A stretch of 64,000 bases of DNA, taken from contig CM018680.1 in NCBI GenBank assembly GCA_009363875.1, positions 17,059,608-17,123,607 on the forward strand, in the 5' to 3' direction. Shown in pieces: positions 46,796 to 57,327 of the stretch (position 1 is its first letter; each line of letters opens with the position of its first letter). The position numbers and the translations under genes were made by a program. The stretch is from Mikania micrantha. Taxonomy: Eukaryota; Streptophyta; Magnoliopsida; Asterales; Asteraceae. Below the pieces are notes generated by a model. The model saw nothing but the letters and a program-made list of their open reading frames with translations, was not told the DNA's origin and made no database searches.

Positions 46796-47032
46796 TTGTC
46801 TTAGCATTTCAAGCCTATCAAGTATACAAGAGTCTAAAGCATTTCAAGAACTTCAAGCATATCAAGCGTATCAAACATATCAAGCATATAAGTCTGTCTG
46901 AGTTTGAACATTCAAGCTTTCAAGGCTAGTTTATAAGTGCATCTCAACATTCTAGTCTTTGCTTTCTTTGCATATTAGAAGCATCCAAGGGTTTTAAGCA
47001 AATTAGAATACAAGTATGTAGCCTTAGCATGT

Positions 47033-47090
47033 AGTCTTAGCATGTAACATTAGCATGTAGCATTAGCATGGAGCATTAGCCTGTAGGTTA
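47033..47090. repeat. 13-bp minisatellite, about five units
   Basis: Short allele of the agcatgtagcatt array; the other LTR has about nine. Confidence 0.85.
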
Positions 47091-48784
47091 AATGTATGAA
47101 GCGTTAGCATTTAGGGTAAGTCTTAGCTTTTAACATTTAGAATAAGGGTAATCAGCATAAGCATTAGTATTAGCATTATGAATAAGTATAAAAGCATTTA
47201 TGAAACATTTAAACATTTGTTTAAAATGTATAAACATGCTTCTCTGTCCCGAAGTAAAATTCAAAATAGTTTGAAAAGGGACAATGAACTCACCTGTGTT
47301 GCTAAGTAAGAATTACAATAGATAGTGCGCACTCGTTGCTTGTGGCATAAGTATCTTCAACACCTGAGTTGTTTTAAGAGATTCGAATACTATAAGTCTT
47401 TATGATAGACGCATGCTAGGGTTTTGGTCTTGATGTGCACTAAGTGTCCTATGTTACCAATGAATTTCTAGGTTTCTCTCTAGCAATTCTAGTACCTTAC
47501 CCGTGTATAACCCTTGTCCCGTAGTTAGTGGCTATTTAAACCTTAGCTATGTAAGGTTTATGTTTATTTCATTTAAAATCTTTAATTAAAACATTTTGAA
47601 TAATTCCTTCAAAGTTAAACCATTAAGTTAAAATCATTTATTTAATTGAAGAAAGTTTATCATCATTAAAACCACAATTTATTTTAAGGAAATCATAAAT
47701 TAGTTTGTTAGACCTTAAGTTAATCCAAATTGATCAACTCTAAGCCTATAGTTAAGTCTTAGCTTCCTTTGTGTAACATCAGTGCCGGACACGTCACCGG
47801 AACAGTGATCTCAACAGTGACATGAACAGTAATCAGGTACAAACTATGTATATTTCAGTGTATGTCATAATCATATAATATTTCATTATCATTTTCTGTT
47901 ATCAGAGAGCAAATTCATAAACAGTTCAGGAAAACAAAGTTCTAAATTATGGTTCATCAGTCAGATAACTATCTGGCAATACAGAACCATCATGTGATTA
48001 TTTGTTAGGATTTTATTACGTATAAACGTATGTGAGGCTTTACAGAACTAAACGATAACGGTTGTCGTTACGTGAATGCTAAATAGACGGATTATTTGTA
48101 TAGGTGACGATCTGTACGAATATATCTGAAAGTTTAACGTCCCGAATGATATCCGATAATTAGAAAATAATATTGAAAAGTATAGTTATCGTCGTGTTCG
48201 TACGGATGACGATTCGGACGAATACGCGTGACGACTGTACGATTCAATTTTAAACAGTATATTAAATATTTTCCTAAATTTAAAATAAAAAGAAGATATT
48301 TAGTTAATTTACTAGGAATAACCACCAAAAATAATTTCACAAATCTTATTTTAAAACAGAGTCATTTCGTTACGAAAACTAAGAAAAACCGACGTGTTAC
48401 GCGTAATCGAAGAAGACCGAACAAACCCGAACAAAACCGGGTATTTCTAACTCATTTAATGGGGTCATTAATACCCCACCAACCACCACCTACAAGTTTT
48501 ATCACAAAATTCGTTCCTCTCTCTCTCTCTAACTTCTCTCTACAATATATCTTCCAATCCTCAACCATTTTGCAAGATCTTTGGCTCTAAACGTTCGTCA
48601 GATCGAGGAGAACAAAAAACCACGAAGAAATTCCACGCTTGGCAGACTTTTCGAGGTAAATCTATGGTTTTATTTTTGATTTTCTTCTAACCACTTCATG
48701 AGTACATAGGTGCAAGTTGTTGAACGATTATAGGGTTTCTCCTTGTTAGATCGAGTTAATTTTAGTCGGTGGAAGCCATGAACA

Positions 48785-49515
48785 CGAACCTACATTACTT
48801 AGAATCCAATAATGAAGATGACGAACAACCATGGCTGCTGGTTCGAAGAGCCCAACATTATGGTAGCTGGCCGAACCCTAAGGTAGAGAACCTTATGGGG
48901 CACGAACCTTGGGGAGAGACGAACCATGTCAAGCTAACCATAGGAGCCACGGTCCATGAGCCCGGAGAACCTTCTAGCAACCAAACCTGCATGTGACTCA
49001 AACCCTAGCTGTCGAACCTTCCTCCTGTTGGCCGAACCAAGGTGGCCGAACCTTTTAACGGATAACCTGGAATCCACGAACCTGGGCCATGCAAAACACC
49101 AGCTGACATGAACCTAGGTGTCGTTGAAGCAGGGAAAGTAGGGCCGAACCTTCGCTAAGTTTTCACGAACCTGATATGGGCGAACCAGGGTGAAGGGAAC
49201 CGAGGGATTTCCCTGGACAAACCCATGCATCCACAAACCCCTTGGCCGAACCTGGACGCTTCTCCTTGACTGAACCTCCACTGGTCTGGACGAACCAGTG
49301 ATGGTCGAACCCCCATAACAGCTGAACCCTTGATCAACGAACCCTACTTAACCAAACCCTGGATTACCGAACCTTGAAGTAACTGGGCACATAGATGGGC
49401 AGCGAACCTAGGATTCATACTTTGAACTGGCCGAACCAAAGGTCATCAAAGCCTGGTTGATAGCAGCGAACCTAGGAACCATGTATATGGCTACGAACCT
49501 GGACCTAGCTGAACT
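48785..49515 (+). repeat. CGAACC hexamer cluster in the Gypsy-4 5' LTR
   Basis: About 25 or more cgaacc or near-variants (caaacc, tgaacc) in about 730 bp, at irregular spacing, on the sense strand. It begins about 130 bases after the donor-like site. No ORF follows the pattern. Confidence 0.82.
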
Positions 49516-51677
49516 AATCACCCGCATGGAAACCCTTATGCGGTCTTTTCTCACTCGGCTCAACCACCATTTGTTAACATAAAATGTTCAATTGGTTGAA
49601 TATATAGGAATTGGACCACATAACTTCATGCATGGGCAAATTCTAAGTTACCATCTTTTCCTTAATAACAGAAGTTATTGAATTAAGGGATTTTCATAAT
49701 GTGAATATTTTATGAAAATAACGTAAACATAATTTCTTTAAAAACTTAGATTGGAATGTATAACTTAGGTTATGGTGGTGGATATAATTAATCCTGCATG
49801 TATGTGTATGTGTGTGCATGGGATGGGAATGTAAACCATGCATGGGAAATTAGTGTATGTCCATGGGAAGCCTACTAAGGCCCATTTTAAATGATAAAGG
49901 GTAATTAAGGTAATCGTGGATTAGGTTTTCAATAACAAGGGTTTTTCTTAAACACACTGACAACACAACATAAGTGATAAAATCTATTTAACTAGATTAC
50001 AACCCTTGGGATTTCAGTTGGCAATTCATGTGGATCAATTAATAAACTATGAACTTTAGTGTTGATTTGATTAATAACACCTAGCCCGCAGGAAAAATCC
50101 ATAAAGACATGAAATTAATCTAGATAGTTTACTTAAACTATCTAGGTTTAGTTAATGAAAATATTGATAAAGAATCAATGTACAATCAAAAATCTAGTAA
50201 TGGGCCTGAGGTTAGCCTAATGGGCTTAACCCTAGCCCATCATGTGTAAAATATCATTTTTTTATATAACTTATGTTTTAATAAAAGAAATTAAATTTTA
50301 AACTTGGTTAAATTAAATTAAATGATTTTAACTTAATGTATAACTAGAAATGAATAAATTTAAAATATCTTAATTGAAAGACTTACATATGTTGAACTAG
50401 ACCTTATGTAAATAAGGTTTAGATGTGTCAATTACAGGATAAAGGGGAAACTGCGGGTAGTGCATGTAGACTAGTTAGAATTTTAGAAATATACTAGTAA
50501 TATTGGACACTTAGTTGCTCACTGAGACCAAACCCTAGATACGACGACTCTTATAAATACTTATCGAATTCGAATTCTCTAAAAACAACTCAGGAACTGG
50601 AGAATTATAGTCTACAACAACGAGTGCGCATTTTGTGGTAATTCAAATGCAGAGCAACACAGGTGAGTTCATTGCCCGTTTTCTAAACATTTTTGTTTTC
50701 AAACGCGGGGCTGAGAAGCAGGCGTAAACCTTTTTATTTAAACTGTTTTACGTGAATGCTTTTACTTATGATATGCTTTATGTATGTTTGTTTATACTCC
50801 TAGACTCTTGTCTAGGTAATTGCTATGTTGAATTAATCAATAAGTTAATTAATTACTCTTATGAGTAATACTTTAATACTAAACTCTAAACGAACCCTTA
50901 GTCCATCGTGTTCAAAATCAAGAATCTAAATTCAAAGTGAAATCAAAAGAACTAAAGTTAAAGATCAAATGCAATGGAAATCTAATCCAGTGTGTGATCC
51001 GTAAACTAAGGATCCAAATCAAGAATCTATAATCATTGTGGAAATCATGGAATTCAAAAGATCAGAATCATGAGAATCACGGGAATCATAACTGTGTGTG
51101 AATCCTGGAAATAATGAAACCATTAAGATCTAATGAAATCATTAACTGTTTAATCTAAGGTGGATGTCAGTTGTATATAAATCAAGACCACGTGTAACAC
51201 ACGGAAAGTCCCGGCATAAATAGTAGACTCTTGTAGTCAAGCTATATGGGCATAACTTAAACTATCAAATGAAATCAAGAGAATCAAACGATATCCTTAA
51301 AGTGCCGGCATGTACAGTAGACCAATGGGTCAAGCTGATATGGGCATCATGAAAGTCCCAACACTTACAGGTAGACTCCTTGTGGGTCATGCCTGATATG
51401 GGCCACGTGTGAGAGGGTACAACTTGGACAACCACCAACAGCTAAGTCTAATTGATTGAGTCAAATAAGGCCCAATCAACATGTCTTAGTTGTATTTAAA
51501 TGCTTTATTATTAATTTAATTAAACATTTAATATTATATGACTACAAGTGCTTTGGGGTAATCATGAATACATGGTAAACTCAAGAGATCAGAGGTAAAT
51601 CTATTTGTGGAAATCAAAATCTAAATTGAAGGTGAATGGAGTGAAATGCTTCATTATCATTAACAACAATATACTAA

Positions 51678-51748
51678 GCAGTCTGGTATGTGGTGGGACG
51701 GTGGCTGGGGCTTGTCCCCTACATATGCCATATATATAAGCATACTTG
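51678..51748 (+). promoter_or_regulatory. Conserved TATA-type LTR block, first copy in Gypsy-4 5' LTR
   Basis: Reads ggtatgtggtgggacggtgg, a ggggcttgtcccc hairpin-like core, then tacatatgccatatatataagcatac. The tatatataag is a good TATA box on the sense strand. Confidence 0.6.
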
Positions 51749-51909
51749 ATTGGATAGCATAGGTGGGTGTTGATGAGGTTAAGGTTGCCACTTCGGGGAA
51801 TCAATGTAAACATTTTCAGGGTAATCAAATGCTATGAATCAAATGCTATGAAATCAAAGGTATGGGATGAAACGCTTAGTTATCACCTGGAACAATATAT
51901 CATGTGGTT

Positions 51910-51982
51910 TAGTATGTGGTGGGACGGTGGCTGGGCTGGCGGTAAGTTCGACCCTACATATGCCCTATGTATAAGCATACTG
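51910..51982 (+). promoter_or_regulatory. Conserved TATA-type LTR block, second copy in Gypsy-4 5' LTR
   Basis: Same block 232 bases further on, with a longer centre and ctatgtataagcatac in place of the TATA. The two copies are diverged, so the doubling is old. Confidence 0.6.
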
Positions 51983-52468
51983 AACTGGATGATATAGGTG
52001 GTTAATGGTGAGGTTAAGGTTGTCATTCAGGTTATTCAAATTCATTTTTATGAAACTACATGAACTCACCAACCATGTGTTGACTTGATCTTTTTGCATG
52101 ACTTCTCAGGTGATGAACAGGTCAACTAAGGAGTTATTACTTTTAGAATAGGATACCAGTTAGAGGACCTAGCTTTTTGGACCTGCATATTTTTGAAGCA
52201 TCATCTTACAGATTATTTTGTATATCTTGTGCAGATACAAGATAGAAGATTTATAATGATTGATAATAGATTTACATTGTTAAATTATGAACTAAACTGA
52301 TGTAATTTAACTTTGTAATTCTATTTAAATTTAGCAGTTTCTCATTTATATATCATGTGCAACGTAAACAATCTGATCATTTCGATTATCATTCCTGATA
52401 TCACGCCCCGGGAACCTTCCGCCTGTTAGGGAAGTCGATCCATCCCGCCGGCTCTGGGTGTGACAGAT

Positions 52469-52481
52469 TGGTATCAGAGCC
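52469..52481 (+). promoter_or_regulatory. Gypsy-4 primer-binding site (tRNA-Met)
   Basis: TGGTATCAGAGCC, exact initiator tRNA-Met complement, three bases (gat) after the LTR. Confidence 0.93.
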
Positions 52482-52642
52482 ATGGTTATGGAGAAATATA
52501 GGTCACATTCTTTAAACGGTTCTGCCTAGACTATAACCTAGAGACCCTGCAAATAGAGAACACAGGACTTAAGACTTTATCTGCATTGTGTCTTCTGCAT
52601 TCGATCACTGCACTAACCAATATTCTTTTGGTTATGATCAGA

Positions 52643-53740
52643 ATGTCGCCACGAAGACAACCTCCCCTGTTACCACCACCGCAAGATTTGGCTCCACACT
52701 CGTCAACGCCATCACCAGCTAATTCACCACCGCCACCTCCTCCTCCACACTCTCCACCTCCAAACCCAAGCCCGACTCAAGCACTGTATCCAGCCACGGT
52801 TGCTTTAGCAACTCTACTGAGCAATCAGCTGACTAATCAGCTGAAGGACGTAATACCGGAGATGCTCAACCGTATCCGAAACGACGGCAACAACACCGGG
52901 AATTCGTCGGGAGAAGCAAGTGGAAATTCTAGTAGTGCTTCAAACTACTCCTACAAATCTTTTGTGGGATGTAAACCGCCAAGTTTTAGCGGTACTGAGG
53001 GAGCCGTTGGTTTGATCCAATGGATAGAAAAGATCGAGACTACTCTGGACCTCTGCAGTTGTCCAGAGCACCACAAGGTTCGTTATTCTGCGGGAACCTT
53101 CAACAAACGAGCCTTGACTTGGTAGAACTCTCAGATTCGAGCAAGAGGCAGGGAAGAAGCTATGGAAATGTCATGGGAAGATTTCAAGACTCTCATGAGA
53201 ACTGAATTCTGTCCCAAGAATGAGCTGCAGAAACTGGAAGTTGAATTGTCAAACCATGTGATGAAGGGAGCAGACCCCATGGGGTATATTACTCGTTACC
53301 ACGAGTTGGTTGCTTTGGTGCCAGACATGGTACCAACATTGGAGAGAAGGATTGATCGATGTGTAGGTGGACTTCCCGCCTGCATTCAGGGTTTAGTTTT
53401 TGCAGTAAACCCTGTTACTATGGAGTCTGCTGTGAGTTTGTCTGGGAAACTCACTGATCTGATGGTAGCCTCTGGAGTCTTGAAGAAAGAGGTTGACATT
53501 GGCAAGAGAAAGGAAGAGTCTTCCAAGAAACCTCATCATCATCAACACCTGAAGAAGAAGCAGAAAACTATAAAGAACTACACTATGGCTACTCCACTCA
53601 ACCAAGTAGCCATGGCACCGCAGAACGTACATAAGAAGCCATATACTGGCCCACACCCTTTGTGTGCTAAGTGCCAGTATCATCATGCTGCTAACAATCA
53701 ATGTCGTCATTGCACGGGATGTGGAAGAAATGGACACTAG
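52643..53740 (+). pseudogene. Gypsy-4 gag capsid
   Basis: The start chosen is ATG 52643 (MSPRRQPPLLPPP), which matches the Gypsy-1 start; an in-frame ATG at 52634 and others upstream are possible. A proline-rich N-terminus is followed by ATVALATLLSNQLTNQLKDV, YKSFVGCKPPSFSG, GAVGLIQWIEKIETTL, ELSNHVMKGADPM, CVGGLPACIQ and SAVSLSGKLTDLMV, then CAKCQYHHAANNQC. TAG stops at 53123-53125 and 53738-53740 both sit where relatives have Trp. Confidence 0.9.
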
Positions 53741-54406
53741 GTCCAGCAATGCAGGATAACACCAAACCAAGCAGTCAACAATGTTGCTTTAGCTCTCCCT
53801 CCACCCAACAATCAGAATAACAGTGGATGCTATAACTGTGGTGAACAGGGCCACTTTGCAAAGAACCGTCCGAAGAAGGCACAACAGGCTGTTCCAGCAC
53901 CCCGTGGAAGAGCTCTTTCTATAGGAGCTCCAGCTGCACGCCAAGACCCGAATGTGGTCACTGGTACATTTCTCTTACGTGACTTTTATGCATCTGTTCT
54001 ATTTGACACTGGTGCGGATCAGAGTTTTATCTCTACCGATTTTGCATGCCAACTAGATTCTAGTGAGGAACTTATAGAATCCCCTTACATTATAGAAGTA
54101 GCTAATGGGAAACAGATCATAGTTAACACAGTATACCGAAATTGCCCATTGACACTTAATGGTCGTACATTCACCATCCGTTTGATTCCGATGGAGTTGG
54201 GTAGTTTCGACATCATTGTTAGGATGGATTGGCTTTCTTCAAATCAAGTGGAAGTCATCTGTTTTGAAAAGCTGCTTCGAGTTCCATTGCCGAACGATCG
54301 AGTATTGGAAGTCAGAGGGGATCAAGCAAAACGAAGTGTCAAAATCATTTCTTGCATAAAGGCGTGAAAGTGTCTACAGAAGCAGTTCGTAGCTTTCCTA
54401 GCTCAT
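53741..54406 (+). pseudogene. Gypsy-4 zinc knuckle and protease
   Basis: The knuckle reads CYNCGEQGHFAKNR: the fourth ligand Cys is Arg. Protease reads GTFLLRDFYASVLFDTGADQ (DTGA intact), EVANGKQIIVNTVYRNCPLT and IPMELGSFDIIVRMDWL. A TGA at 54365-54367 replaces an Arg codon of KARKCL. Confidence 0.88.
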
Positions 54407-55800
54407 GTGGTGGAAAAGGAGAAGGACAAGAAAAAGATTCAAGACGTACCGGTAGTGAAAGAATATCCGGAAGTATTTCCCGAAGACCTACCGGGTTTGC
54501 CACCTAAGCGACCGGTAGAGTTTCGTATTGACTTAGTTCCTGGAGCAGCTCCTGTTGCTAAATCTCCTTACAGGTTAGCACCTTCAGAGATGCAGGAATT
54601 GTCAAACCAGTTACAGGAACTACTTGATAAGGGTTTCATCAGACTGAGCTACTCGCCTTGGGGAGCTCCAGTTTTGTTCATGAAGAAGAAAGACGGATCA
54701 TTTCGGATGTGCATAGACTACCGCGAGCTGAACAAGCTAACCATCAAGAATCGGTATCCATTTTCGAGGATTGATGATTTGTTTGACCAACTGCAATGAG
54801 CCCAGTACTTCTCAAAGATTGACTTGCGGTCTGGATATCATCAGCTCAGAGTCCAAGATGAAGATATACCGAAGACAGCGTTCTGAACCAGATATGGGCA
54901 TTACGAGTTTATGGTGATGCCTTTCAGATTGACGAATGCACTCGCGGTTTTCGTGGACCTCATCAACCGAGTGTGTAAGCCGTATCTGGATCAGTTTGTC
55001 ATTGTCTTCATTGATGACATACTGATTTATTCTAAGAGCCAATCAGACCACGAGCAACATTTCAGAAAAATCTTTGAGCTGTTGAAAGAAGAGAAACTTT
55101 ATGCCAAATTCTCTAAGTGTGAATTTTGGCTAAGAGAAGTACAATTTCTGGGTCATGTAGTCAACAGCGAGAGAATACACGTGGATCCCGCCAAGATTGA
55201 AGCGATAAAGAATTGGGATACTCCAAAGACACCAACGAAGAAACGGTCTTTTCTGGGATTGGCAGGTTATTATAGAAGGTTTATCTCAAACTTTTCTAAG
55301 ATAGATCTGCCTCTCACCAAGCTAACTCTGAAAAGTGAACCGTTTCTTTGGGAGCAGAAACAAGAGGATGCTTTCCAGACATTGAAACAGAAATTATGTG
55401 ATGCTCCAATCCTATCGCTTCTAGAAGGCTGTGATGACTCTATTGTTTATTGTGATGCCTCCCATCAGGGACTTGGTTGTGTACTAATGCAACAGGACAA
55501 AGTCATCGCTTATGCATCAAGACAGTTGAAGATTCATGAGAAGAACTACACTACTCATGATCTTGAACTGGGAGCTGTAATCTTCGCATTGAAGATTTGG
55601 AGACATTATTTATATGGCACCAAGTGTACCATATTCACTGATCACAAGAGTCTGTAGCATATCTTTGATCAGAAGGAGCTCAACATGCGACAACGACGTT
55701 GGGTTGAACTTCTGAATGATTACGATTGTGTGATCAACTACCATCCAGGAAAGGCGAACATTGTAGCTTTTGCCTTGAGCCGAAAGGACGAGTCAAACCC
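54407..55800 (+). pseudogene. Gypsy-4 reverse transcriptase and RNase H
   Basis: RT reads LLDKGFIRLSYSPWGAP, CIDYRELNKLTIKN, FSKIDLRSGYHQL (motif A Asp kept) and FIDDILIYSKS. RNase H reads YCDASHQGLGCVL, THDLELGAVIFALK and FTDHKSL. Stops: TGA 54797 (Gly position), TGA 54884 (Arg CGA), TAG 55655-55657 (Gln CAG). Catalytic residues are complete. The NIVADALSRK end reads NIVAFALSRK, and a one-base loss near 55790 shifts the frame. Confidence 0.9.
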
Positions 55801-56744
55801 TTGTGCGTTAGAGCAATGGGAATGACTGTGCAGACCAGCTTACGTGACAAGATCATTTAGGCACAACAAGAGTTAGTTGATCGAGGAAACTTGAAGAAAG
55901 AACTGAACTGCGGAGCAGAGAAACAATTTGAGACTAAGACTGATGGAGTAATCTACTACCAGGATCGTATATGGATTCCGACAATAGATGATTTGAGAAG
56001 ACTTATCCTCGATGAAGCACACAGGACTAAGTACTCAGTGCATCCGGGTGCTGATAAAATGTACCAAGTTTTACGTGGATTTTATTGTGGCCAGGAATGA
56101 AGAAAGACATAGCCGAGTACGTCGGTCGATGTCTTACGTGTGCGAAAGTGAAGGCGGAACACCAGAAACCGTCCGGTTTACTGAAACAGCCTGAGATTCC
56201 GCTTTGGAAGTGGGAACAAATAGCTATGGATTTCATTACCAAGCTGCCCCGCATTTCCAGTGGTCATGATACGATTTGGGTTATCATTGATTGTTTGACA
56301 AAATCTACTCATTTCTTGCCGATGCGTGAGACCTTCACGATGGATAAAATGGCGAGATTGTACATCAATGAGATAGTGGTACGTCACGGTGTACCATTGT
56401 CCATCATTTCTGATAGGGACAGCAGATTCACATCAAGGTTCTAGCAATCATTACAGAAATCTCTAGGGATGCACTTAAATCTGAGTACAGCTTACCATCC
56501 ACAAACGGACGGTCAAAGTGAACGTACGATTCAGACCCTGGAGGACATGTCAAGAACCTGTGTGTTAGATTTTGGTGGAAATTGGGATTCTCATTTGCCA
56601 CTGATTGAATTCTCCTACAACAACAGTTATCATAGTAGCATCGGATGCGCACCGTTCGAGGCTCTTTATGGTCGAAAATGTCGATCACTGATCTGTTGGA
56701 CTGAAGTTGGAGATAACCGTATAACTGGGCCAGAGCTTATTTAG
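55801..56744 (+). pseudogene. Gypsy-4 integrase
   Basis: Linker with a TAG near 55858 (Gln), then KTDGVIYYQDRIWIPTIDDL and HRTKYSVHPGADKMY. A one-base loss near 56086 turns the YWWPGM motif into a shifted frame, which recovers as PGMKKDIAEYVGRCLTCAK. The core has MDFITKLPRISSG (first Asp), SIISDRDSRF (second Asp), a TAG near 56443 (Trp), STAYHPQTDGQSERT and IEFSYNNSYH (Glu). It ends at TAG 56742-56744. Confidence 0.9.
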
Positions 56745-57293
56745 GAGACTACCGACAAGATTTCCCAGATTCAACAAAGACTACAAGCGGCAAGAAGCAG
56801 ACAAAAGAGCTATGCCGATAAACGGCGCACGCCGTTGGAGTTTCAAGTGGGAGACCGTGTTATGTTAAAGATATCCCCATGGAAAGGTGTAGTACGTTTT
56901 GGAAAGAAAGGCAGGTTAGCACCACGATACGTGGGACAGTTCGAGATAATCGAATTTATTGGTCCTGTGGCGTATAGACTGATATTACCAGATGAACTCA
57001 GTGGTGTGCATGGCGTGTTTCACGTCTCAAACTTAAAGAAATGCCTTACTAACGAATCACTCGTCATACCGATCGAGGAAATTCAAGTGGACGAGCAATT
57101 ACGTGTCATCGAAGAACCTTTGGAGATTATGGATCGTAAAGTTAAACTACTAAGGCAAACCCGTATTCCGATTGCAAAGGTTCGTTGGAACTCAAAGCGC
57201 GGGCCTGAGTTTACTTGGGAACGTGAAGATCCCATTAAATCCAAGTATTCCCAACTGTTTACAGAGGAAGACGTACCTGATAACGACTCTTAA
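56745..57293 (+). CDS. Gypsy-4 integrase C-terminus and chromodomain, open
   Basis: Unbroken from the TAG at 56742 to the natural stop at 57291-57293. It reads KRRTPLEFQVGDRVMLK, GVVRFGKKGRLAPRYVG, LPDELSGVHGVFHVSNLKK and the chromodomain-like TRIPIAKVRWNSKRGPEF with TWEREDPIKSKYSQLF. Best copy of this domain among the three related elements. It lacks a start of its own. Confidence 0.88.
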   Translation, partial: ETTDKISQIQQRLQAARSRQKSYADKRRTPLEFQVGDRVMLKISPWKGVVRFGKKGRLAPRYVGQFEIIEFIGPVAYRLILPDELSGVHGVFHVSNLKKCLTNESLVIPIEEIQVDEQLRVIEEPLEIMDRKVKLLRQTRIPIAKVRWNSKRGPEFTWEREDPIKSKYSQLFTEEDVPDNDS

Positions 57294-57317
57294 ATTTCGG
57301 GACGAAATTTCTCTAAC

Positions 57318-57327
57318 AAGGGGAGAC
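57318..57327 (+). promoter_or_regulatory. Gypsy-4 polypurine tract
   Basis: aaggggagac directly before the 3' LTR. Confidence 0.82.

Larger units (their letters stand above)
45620..47771 (-). repeat. Gypsy-3 5' LTR, part left of Gypsy-4
   Basis: Sense 3' portion of the LTR. Contains acceptor-like CAG (complement of 45940-45942), TATA-type block 46076-46145, 50-bp array 46601-46795 and 13-bp array 47033-47090. Interrupted at 47771 by Gypsy-4. The uninterrupted sequence ttcctttgtttcttgg can be read in the partner LTR near 39838. Confidence 0.9.
47772..52465 (+). repeat. Gypsy-4 5' LTR
   Basis: 4694 bp. In order: U3-like start; C/T-rich tract cctctctctctctct at 48514-48528; donor-like ttttcgaggtaaat (GT 48656-48657); CGAACC cluster 48785-49515; ggtgagttcattgcc near 50660; two TATA-type blocks (51678-51748, 51910-51982); tgaactcacc near 52061; acceptor-like gcatgacttctcag ending 52109; LTR end gtgtgaca. 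It is about 0.8 kb longer than the Gypsy-1 LTR, largely because of the CGAACC block. Confidence 0.94.

Noticed and set aside
48228..48996. ORFs of 120 and 75 codons in the Gypsy-4 5' LTR
   Set aside because: Not kept in the 3' LTR copy (frameshifts and stops around 57790-58560); chance ORFs.
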